From NCBI GenBank assembly GCA_036401335.1, contig DASWVC010000406.1, positions 1 through 5,113 on the forward strand: DNA of 5,113 bases, written 5' to 3'. The notes below the pieces were generated by a model. The model was not told the origin of the DNA. It saw only the letters and a list, made by a program, of their open reading frames with translations, and did no database searches. Position 1 is the first letter of the stretch; each line of letters opens with the position of its first letter. The stretch is from DASWVC01 sp036401335. Its GTDB lineage: Bacteria; Verrucomicrobiota; Verrucomicrobiia; Chthoniobacterales; JAFAMB01. Shown one piece after another: positions 1 to 5,113 of the stretch. A program made the position numbers and the translations under genes.

Positions 1-1303
1 CCGAATCTTCAGGCAAACGGAGCGGCACCGGGCGGCCCGGACGGTAAATTTCCTCGAACTCTTTCGCCAACCCGATGATCGGAAGGTTGCCCAACCCAAG
101 GCGTTCCAACTCCCGGCAGGCGGCACTCAACTGGCCTTTGCCGCCGTCGACAATCACCAGGTCCGGAAGCCTTACGTAGCGCTCGCTTTGACTGATCCGC
201 TCCACCACCTCCTGAACCGGCTCCTGATTGTACTCCGCCAGATCGGGCCGAGCCTCGCGCGCTTCCAGCAGAACGCGGGAATAACGGCGGCGCACCACTT
301 CCGCCATGCTTGCAAAATCGTTCTGGCCGTCAACCGAGCGAATCCGGTACCGGCGGTAATTGGCACGGTCCGGCACCCCGTTCCGGAAACAGACCATGGA
401 GGCAACGATGTGGGTGGTTGAAATATTGGAAATGTCGAAGCATTCCATCACCGCAGGCCGGTTCGGCAGCTGGAGCGCATCGGCCAATGCGCGCAGGTCG
501 CTGACCGGATCGACCGCGCTGGGCAGCGTCTTCCGGGTAAACCGACGGATGGGCTTGGTCGTACGCCGCAGGTCATCCAGCATGTTGCGCAACTCCGCCG
601 CTTTCTCAAAATCGAGTTTGGCAGCCGCTTTTCGCATCTCGTCTTCCAGGTCTTTCAGCAATTCGGAACTGCGCCCCTCCAAAAACTCACACGCGCGCAG
701 AACGCGTTGATGGTAGTCCTCCAGCGACACTTTTCGGATGCACGGGGCCGAACAATTCTTGATGATGTGCGCCAGGCAACGCCGGTAATCGATCTCGCCC
801 GGCTCCGGCGGACGGCATGAGCGCAAGCCGAACTCTTTCCGCATCCAGTTCAGCGTCGTCCGCAACGACCCCGAATGGGCAAAAGGCCCAAAATACCGGC
901 AGCCGTCTTCCTTCCGGTACCGGGTCAACTGAAAACGGGGGATCGGATCGTTGACATTAACTTTGACGAGCAAAAAGCGTTTGTCGTCGCGAAAGCTGAT
1001 GTTGTACTTCGGCCGGTACTCCTTGATCAGGTTGCCTTCGAGCAGCAACGCTTCCGGTTCATTGCGCACCACATGGAACTCGAATGCCCAAACGGAGTCG
1101 TAAAGGGCACGATTTTTTAAGTCGGCCCTTTGCTGGTTCGAAGGCAGAAAGTGCTGGGTCAGGCGTTTGCGCAGGTCCCGGGCTTTGCCTACATAGATGA
1201 TGCGGTTAAGCCGGTCACGCATCAGGTACACACCGGGTTTGTGGGGCACCTCGTGTAAACGCTTGCTAAAATCGGGTCTCTCATCTAAAAGAACCGGCTC
1301 CAT
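1..1303 (-). CDS. uvrC: UvrABC excinuclease subunit C, 3' end outside window
   Basis: UvrC is the cytoplasmic nuclease of nucleotide excision repair; it joins UvrB at a lesion and cuts on both sides of the damage. The 434 codons in the window read without interruption from the ATG at 1301-1303. In order I see a GIY-YIG nuclease domain (GVY 24-26, YVGKA 37-41, likely catalytic Y37, R47 and E89), a cysteine set C163/C176/C184/C188 matching the UvrC iron-sulfur ligands, a UVR helix pair for UvrB binding (about 212-247), and the first part of the RNase H-like 3'... or 5'-incision domain, specifically the 5' nuclease, with ECFDIS (D290), NDFASM (D329) and VDGGKGQL (D386). These three Asp match E. 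coli D399, D438 and D466 as I recall that sequence. The final catalytic His and the helix-hairpin-helix tail lie beyond base 1. Two oddities are that the usual domain between UVR and RNase H is almost absent, and that about 29 extra residues follow RRRY (338-341). No clear Shine-Dalgarno precedes the start. It is transcribed divergently from exbB. Confidence 0.97.
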   Translation of the reverse strand, partial: MEPVLLDERPDFSKRLHEVPHKPGVYLMRDRLNRIIYVGKARDLRKRLTQHFLPSNQQRADLKNRALYDSVWAFEFHVVRNEPEALLLEGNLIKEYRPKYNISFRDDKRFLLVKVNVNDPIPRFQLTRYRKEDGCRYFGPFAHSGSLRTTLNWMRKEFGLRSCRPPEPGEIDYRRCLAHIIKNCSAPCIRKVSLEDYHQRVLRACEFLEGRSSELLKDLEDEMRKAAAKLDFEKAAELRNMLDDLRRTTKPIRRFTRKTLPSAVDPVSDLRALADALQLPNRPAVMECFDISNISTTHIVASMVCFRNGVPDRANYRRYRIRSVDGQNDFASMAEVVRRRYSRVLLEAREARPDLAEYNQEPVQEVVERISQSERYVRLPDLVIVDGGKGQLSAACRELERLGLGNLPIIGLAKEFEEIYRPGRPVPLRLPEDS

Positions 1304-1320
1304 TAGGCAATTTAGCCGCG

Positions 1321-1351
1321 CCGGGCCCCACCGTCCAGCGGGGCCGGTTTT
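1321..1351 (+). terminator. GC-rich hairpin followed by four T's
   Basis: The left arm at 1321-1329 and the right arm at 1340-1347 can pair over eight base pairs (GGCCCC with GGGGCC, then CC with GG) with one bulged G at 1323 and a ten-base loop. TTTT follows at 1348-1351, giving the form of a weak intrinsic terminator on the plus strand. No plus-strand gene lies upstream, so it could only stop transcripts running antisense to uvrC. Alternatively it may act as a stem in the 5' leader of uvrC, whose start codon is about 18 bases away on the other strand. The T run is short, so either role is uncertain. Confidence 0.3.
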
Positions 1352-1386
1352 AACTTGACTTGCGGGTGCAGGGTATCTCGTTTGGT

Positions 1387-1415
1387 TTGCACTTACGGAG
1401 CTCGTGGTCTTAAAT
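1387..1415 (+). promoter_or_regulatory. Weak sigma-70-like promoter candidate for the exbB operon
   Basis: TTGCAC at 1387-1392 and TTAAAT at 1410-1415 are separated by 17 bases; each matches four of six consensus positions. Transcription would start near 1422, leaving a leader of only a few bases before the ATG at 1429. That would fit the absence of a ribosome binding site, but matches this weak occur often by chance. I see no convincing promoter for uvrC on the opposite strand. Confidence 0.2.
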
Positions 1416-1428
1416 AACCCCGTCTGCA

Positions 1429-2181
1429 ATGAGTTTAGCCTTCGCAACGGTTCTCCCGCTTTTGGCCCAAGCCACGGAAACTACCCCTAGCCCTGCCGGG
1501 AACCCGCAAGCAACTTTGTTGAAGTTAATGCAGTCCGGCGGCTGGGTGATGATCCCGCTGCTGCTTGCGTCCTTGGTTACGCTGACGCTCGTTTTGGTCT
1601 GCGTCTTCAGCCTGCGCCGACGCACCATTGTGTCGCGGCGCTTCATGGACACAGCGGATGCTTTGTTGCGGAAACGGGATTACCTGGGGCTGATCGCCGT
1701 CTCTAACCGGCACTCGGAAGCGATCGCACGCATCACGTCCAAAACGCTTGATTACGCGACGAAAAATCCATCGGCTCCCCTCGCCGCGATCCGGGAAGTG
1801 GCGGAGACCGAAGGGACACGCCTGGCCAGCAACCTGAACCAGCGGGTGGTCTACTTGGCCGATATCGCAACGCTGGCGCCAATGCTGGGGTTGTTGGGTA
1901 CCGTGGTCGGCATCATCAATTCTTTCGGGGTGCTGGCGAAGAACACAAACCAACCCCGGCAGATGCTCCTGGCCGGAGGCGTGGCGCAGGCCCTTGTGGC
2001 CACGGCGGCGGGACTGGTTATCGGGATTGTCGCCATGACGTTCTACTCGGTTTACCGGGGCCGGGTATCCTTGATGATCTCTGATTTGGAAGCGGCTACC
2101 TCTCACATTCTCAACATCATCTCCACGCAGCATCAGCGCCGCCAGGAGCGCTCCAAGGTGCTGGAAGGCGACGAGATCTAG
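1429..2181 (+). CDS. exbB: ExbB/TolQ/MotA-family proton channel protein
   Basis: This 250-residue protein belongs to the inner-membrane ExbB/TolQ family, whose pentamers surround ExbD/TolR helices and turn proton flow into mechanical work on the cell envelope. Three membrane segments are visible: about 38-62 (starting GGWVMIPLLL), about 143-169 with the signature APMLGLLGTVVGIINSF (150-166), and about 182-208 (GGVAQALVATAAGLVIGIVA). The large loop at 63-140, with many charged residues, should be cytoplasmic. T158 and T192 match the conserved pore threonines T148 and T181 of E. coli ExbB, but Q187 sits where E. coli has E176. A short hydrophobic stretch at 3-15 precedes the first helix; it may be a signal sequence, although it has no basic residue before it. 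An in-frame TAA at 1411-1413 rules out a longer start. No Shine-Dalgarno is visible. The exbD-like gene follows after five bases, so the two are almost surely co-transcribed. The family is certain; ExbB rather than TolQ is a convention. Confidence 0.95.
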   Translation: MSLAFATVLPLLAQATETTPSPAGNPQATLLKLMQSGGWVMIPLLLASLVTLTLVLVCVFSLRRRTIVSRRFMDTADALLRKRDYLGLIAVSNRHSEAIARITSKTLDYATKNPSAPLAAIREVAETEGTRLASNLNQRVVYLADIATLAPMLGLLGTVVGIINSFGVLAKNTNQPRQMLLAGGVAQALVATAAGLVIGIVAMTFYSVYRGRVSLMISDLEAATSHILNIISTQHQRRQERSKVLEGDEI

Positions 2182-2186
2182 GCCGC

Positions 2187-2603
2187 ATGAATTTTCGTCG
2201 ATACGCGGAACCCAGGGTAATTGGGTTCATGATCGCACCCATGGTGGACATCCTGTTGGTGGTGCTGGTCTTTTTCATTGTGACGTGGAACTTTGCGTTG
2301 ACCGAAAACGAGTTGGACGTCCGGGTGCCAAGTGCCTCAAAGGCAAACGAACCCCAGCCCTACGTTGGCCAGGTGGTGATCAACGTGCGGGCCGACGGCA
2401 CCATCGTGGTCAACCGCCAGACGAAAAGCACGGCCGAGCTGTTGGACCAGTTGAAAAAACTGGCCGGACTTTTTCCCGACCAGGCCGTGATTGTCCGGGG
2501 AGACGAAAACGTCAATTACAAACACATCGTCGAAGTGCTCGACATTTGTCGTCAAGCCGACATTTGGAACGTTGCATTTGCGACGGGAAAGCATGACCAA
2601 TGA
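2187..2603 (+). CDS. exbD: ExbD/TolR-family biopolymer transport protein
   Basis: This 138-residue protein has the single-pass layout of ExbD/TolR, the partner whose helix sits inside the ExbB/TolQ pentamer. A short cytoplasmic N-terminus with basic residues (R4, R5, R10) is followed by a membrane helix at about 12-35 that contains IAPMVDILLVVLVFFIVT (16-33). D21 is the conserved proton-carrying aspartate (D25 in E. coli ExbD, D23 in TolR). Residues from about 40 to 138 form the periplasmic domain, with family features such as DGTIVVN, VIVRGDENVNYKHIVEVLD and a C-terminal NVAFAT strand. Length is normal for the family. The start lies five bases after the exbB stop, and the stop overlaps the ATG of the next gene by four bases (ATGA, 2600-2603), which suggests translational coupling. 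Whether it drives a TonB, a TolA or another partner cannot be read from this window. Confidence 0.95.
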   Translation: MNFRRYAEPRVIGFMIAPMVDILLVVLVFFIVTWNFALTENELDVRVPSASKANEPQPYVGQVVINVRADGTIVVNRQTKSTAELLDQLKKLAGLFPDQAVIVRGDENVNYKHIVEVLDICRQADIWNVAFATGKHDQ

Positions 2604-5113
2604 GGCTTCTCGTGCATGTTTGGCCGGTTGCCGTCCTCCTGTTCAGCGTGCCTTTGGGCGCCCAGGAGGTTCGCCGTGCCCAGCCCGCCGCCAGCCCGTT
2701 TGTGCCCAAGGCCTTGCCGGTGAACCCGGGTGAGGCTCTCCCCATCCCAGACCAAAGCGTCCGCCCCAACAGCCCACGGTCCTTCAGGCGCGATCCAGGC
2801 CCAGCGTCCACCGGGAGCGCCGCGGAACCCGACACGAAAGTGCGTGACGCTGGCAGCGCGGGTGATGAGATCCGCTTGGCCCCGGGCAACGGAGCAGCGG
2901 CAGATTCCGGAGATCCGGCCGCCGTCCAGCTCGGCATCGCCGACGGTTTGTACCTCCGTAAATTGTACGACCTCGCGGCACCGGAATACGAGAAGTACCT
3001 CGGCCAGTACCCGGATGATCAGGGCCGGATCGTCGCCTTGTACCGATTGGCGGATTGCTACGCCAAACTCGGGCAGGAAGCCGCTGCCCTGAATACCTAC
3101 CGCCTTCTGGTGGACGAAGGAGGTCAGGGCGAGGTCGTCGGCAGCGCAGCGTTCCGGCTCGCGACCCGCTGCTTCGAAGAGAAAGCCTACCTGGATGCCG
3201 CGCCGCTTTACGCCAAGGCTTACGAAAATGCCAGGTCACCCGAGATCAGGATCACGGCCCGCTATTACGAAGCGAAATGCCTGGAGCTCGCCAATCGCCG
3301 GTTTGATGCCAAGGCGGTTTACGAGGATGTGCTCCGGGTCAAAGACAAGAATCCGTACCACGATGCCGCCAGCCTTTCGCTTGCCTATTTCGCTTTGGAA
3401 AACAATCAACGGGCGGAGGCGCTCGCCCACTTTGAAGAACTCAGCCGTGAAGCCCAAAAACCTGCGGTTCGAGCCGAGGCATTGACCAGGGCGGGGATTT
3501 TGTCCGTCGACCTTAAGCAGCGCGACAAAGCCGAGCAGTACTTTAAAGACGCCATTGCCCAGAACGCCGAAGGAAAATGGAAGCAGGTGGCACAGCTGGA
3601 GTTGATGAAACTGCAGTACGACGGCGACAGGTTCTCTCAAGTCTTGGATGCCTACGCCAAGAACTCATCCGGGCTGGCCGAAGAAACCCGGCCCACGGTC
3701 CTGCTGCTGGTGGCAAACTCCTACCGTCAACTTGGCAAACACCCGAAGGCGCTGGAGGTTTACAACCAACTGATCCGGCAATACCCCAACACCCCCGACG
3801 CTGCGGATGCACGTTACCAGCGGCTGATCTCGCTGGACGCAGTAAAAGACCCGACTTTGGTGAGCGAGGTGGACGCCTACCTCGCGACCGCCCCGGCCCG
3901 TGACCGGTCGGACAAGGCCAAGCTGCTCAAAGCGCAGGCCCTCGGCCAGCAAGGCAAATACCAGGCAGCAGCCCGTTTGTACCTGGAGCTGGGCGATAGT
4001 TCCCTTCCTGACGCTTACCGCGCCGACTGCTTCTATGCCGCCGGTTACAGCCTCAGCCAGGTCAATGACACCGTTGGCGCGATTGACGCATTTACCGGTT
4101 TGATCCAGAAATACCCGCGCTACAAGATGATTATCAAGGCCCTCCTGAAACGGGGGCTGCTGTATCAAAGTGAACGCAATTACCCCGCGGCTCTTAACGA
4201 TCTGAGTGGGGTGGTGGCACAGGCCGGCAGTTCGCCGGAACGGGAAACGGCACTGCTGCAAAAGGGCCTGATCCTTGGCCAGCAACAGGATTATCCCCGG
4301 ATGAGCGCCACTTTTCAGCAACTCTTGAAAGAGTACCCGGCCAGTTCAGCCGCTGCCCAGGCCAACTACTGGATCGGCTGGGCTGCTTTCGAAGGAAAGC
4401 ATTACGCCGAGGCGGTTGGACCGTTGGCCGAAGCGCGCAAGCTCAATCCGCAAGAGTACGGGGAGAAAGTGGCCCTGCGGCTGATCTATTCCGATCAGGT
4501 GCTGAATCGGCCAGACGATGTCGCCCGCGAGATCGACGACTTTGTGCAGCAAGACCCGAAACGCGTTACGCTGGTCGCAGATGCCTGTAAATGGGTCGGC
4601 GTCCACAGTTATGAGGCAAAGAACTATGCCGAGGCCGCAAAGTACCTTGGCCTGGTGGCGAAGACGGAGGAACGCAGCCGGATGGATCCCGCAACCTGGC
4701 TCATGTTAGGCCGGGCCGACCTGGAGGAAAAACAATTTTCGGATGCGATCGAGGCGACGAACGCCTACTTGGCCGCGGTCACGGATCCGGCTGAGCGCGC
4801 CCAGGGATTTCTAGCTTTGGGCCATGCCCAACTTGGAGCCATCCAGGCCGATGCAGCCACCAAATCGGCCGAACAAGCCTTGACTTTGCAGCCGGAAGGG
4901 CGTTTGAACGCCGAAGCCCGCATGCTGATTGGCGACATTGAGACAAGCCGCGGTAACTATGAAAATGCTGCGCGCTCGTACCTTAGCGTGGCCGTTTTAT
5001 ATGAGGATCCCGAGGTTACCCCGCATGCCCTGGAAGCTGCTTACCAGGCCTTCCAAAAAGCAGGTAACCAGGACCAGGCGGGGAAAACCCTTTCGGAACT
5101 TAAAAGCCGTCTT
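2600..5113 (+). CDS. Large exported TPR-repeat protein coupled to exbBD, 3' end outside window
   Basis: The frame is open for 838 codons from the ATG that overlaps the exbD stop to the right edge. Residues 1-21 look like a Sec signal peptide (R2, hydrophobic core, likely cleavage after LGA at 19-21); no lipobox Cys is present, so I expect a soluble periplasmic protein. Residues 22 to about 108 form a linker rich in Pro, Ala, Gly and charge that is probably disordered. From about 112 onwards the protein is a run of paired helices of TPR or Sel1-like spacing, roughly sixteen units. The clearest are near 116-148, 366-398 (ANSYRQLGKHPKALEVYNQL), 474-506, 584-616 (YWIGWAAFEGKHYAEAV), 660-690 and 770-803. 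Several end in the (K/Q)YP pattern seen in periplasmic TPR proteins such as BamD and CpoB. No catalytic motif is seen. The stretch near 820-838 looks like a final helix, so few residues may be missing. By position it may be the periplasmic partner or scaffold of the ExbB/ExbD motor; that role is inference, and the specific function is unknown. Confidence 0.9.
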   Translation, partial: MRLLVHVWPVAVLLFSVPLGAQEVRRAQPAASPFVPKALPVNPGEALPIPDQSVRPNSPRSFRRDPGPASTGSAAEPDTKVRDAGSAGDEIRLAPGNGAAADSGDPAAVQLGIADGLYLRKLYDLAAPEYEKYLGQYPDDQGRIVALYRLADCYAKLGQEAAALNTYRLLVDEGGQGEVVGSAAFRLATRCFEEKAYLDAAPLYAKAYENARSPEIRITARYYEAKCLELANRRFDAKAVYEDVLRVKDKNPYHDAASLSLAYFALENNQRAEALAHFEELSREAQKPAVRAEALTRAGILSVDLKQRDKAEQYFKDAIAQNAEGKWKQVAQLELMKLQYDGDRFSQVLDAYAKNSSGLAEETRPTVLLLVANSYRQLGKHPKALEVYNQLIRQYPNTPDAADARYQRLISLDAVKDPTLVSEVDAYLATAPARDRSDKAKLLKAQALGQQGKYQAAARLYLELGDSSLPDAYRADCFYAAGYSLSQVNDTVGAIDAFTGLIQKYPRYKMIIKALLKRGLLYQSERNYPAALNDLSGVVAQAGSSPERETALLQKGLILGQQQDYPRMSATFQQLLKEYPASSAAAQANYWIGWAAFEGKHYAEAVGPLAEARKLNPQEYGEKVALRLIYSDQVLNRPDDVAREIDDFVQQDPKRVTLVADACKWVGVHSYEAKNYAEAAKYLGLVAKTEERSRMDPATWLMLGRADLEEKQFSDAIEATNAYLAAVTDPAERAQGFLALGHAQLGAIQADAATKSAEQALTLQPEGRLNAEARMLIGDIETSRGNYENAARSYLSVAVLYEDPEVTPHALEAAYQAFQKAGNQDQAGKTLSELKSRL

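Noticed and set aside
360..710. Plus-strand open frames within uvrC (also 188-421 and 875-1120)
   Set aside because: The minus strand here encodes unmistakable UvrC motifs in one unbroken frame, so these are shadows.
1355..1383. TTGACT at 1355-1360 as a -35 element
   Set aside because: At 17-base spacing the -10 position reads TCGTTT, and the better TATCTC lies only 13 bases away, so no acceptable pair is formed.
1525..2133. Minus-strand open frame of 202 codons antisense to exbB
   Set aside because: Its product is rich in Arg, Gln and His without recognisable domains, and it mirrors a clear ExbB-family gene. It is a composition-driven shadow.
2594..2733. ATG at 2594 as an alternative start after exbD
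   Set aside because: It is in another frame, which closes by 2733. The ATG at 2600 opens the long TPR frame with a proper signal peptide.
3116..3124. GAAGGAGGT, a strong Shine-Dalgarno-like sequence
   Set aside because: It lies inside the TPR gene, and no ATG, GTG or TTG follows at suitable spacing. It is probably chance coding sequence.
3665..4321. Minus-strand open frame of 218 codons antisense to the TPR gene
   Set aside because: The opposite strand carries continuous TPR repeats with a consistent helical pattern. This frame shows no family motif.
2600..5113. TPR protein as an outer-membrane lipoprotein like BamD
   Set aside because: The signal peptide has no Cys at the cleavage site, and the repeat array is far longer than in BamD.
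1..5113. CRISPR arrays, insertion sequences, tRNA genes or a phage-like defence module
   Set aside because: I see no direct-repeat array, no paired terminal repeats with a transposase, no tRNA-like cloverleaf and no toxin or nuclease gene other than uvrC; nearly all bases are accounted for by four genes.

Overview
The window looks like ordinary chromosomal DNA from a moderately GC-rich, Gram-negative (diderm) bacterium. It carries an inner-membrane proton-channel pair of the ExbB/ExbD (TolQ/TolR) type and a large exported repeat protein, and no clear Shine-Dalgarno site precedes any of its four genes. The UvrC has a compact layout, with no middle domain between its UVR helix pair and its RNase H-like domain. 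I associate this with the Planctomycetes/Verrucomicrobia group, so a PVC bacterium, perhaps a soil verrucomicrobium, is my best guess. That is an inference from memory of family members, not a search result.

Layout: bases 1-1303 are the start-proximal 434 codons of uvrC on the minus strand. The gene runs off the left edge and its C-terminus is outside. Bases 1304-1428 are a 125-bp divergent intergenic region with a GC-rich hairpin followed by four T's and one weak promoter candidate. On the plus strand a compact three-gene unit follows: an exbB/tolQ-like gene (1429-2181), then an exbD/tolR-like gene 5 bp later (2187-2603), then a gene whose ATG overlaps the exbD stop as ATGA. This third gene (2600 to the right edge, 838 codons, no stop seen) encodes an exported protein with a signal peptide, a Pro/Ala/Gly-rich linker and about sixteen TPR-like helical repeats.

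How they work together: ExbB and ExbD should form a motor that uses the proton gradient across the inner membrane to do work in the envelope. The coupled TPR protein is the likely periplasmic partner or scaffold, loosely comparable to CpoB/YbgF in Tol-Pal operons but several times larger. No TonB, TolA, Pal or outer-membrane receptor is visible, so TonB-like and Tol-like roles cannot be told apart here. The divergent uvrC (nucleotide excision repair) is probably unrelated in function.

I found no tRNA, rRNA, mobile element, CRISPR array or attachment site. The most useful second-look items are the unusual domain layout of UvrC, the Gln replacing the usual third-helix Glu in ExbB, and the very large TPR protein coupled to exbD.
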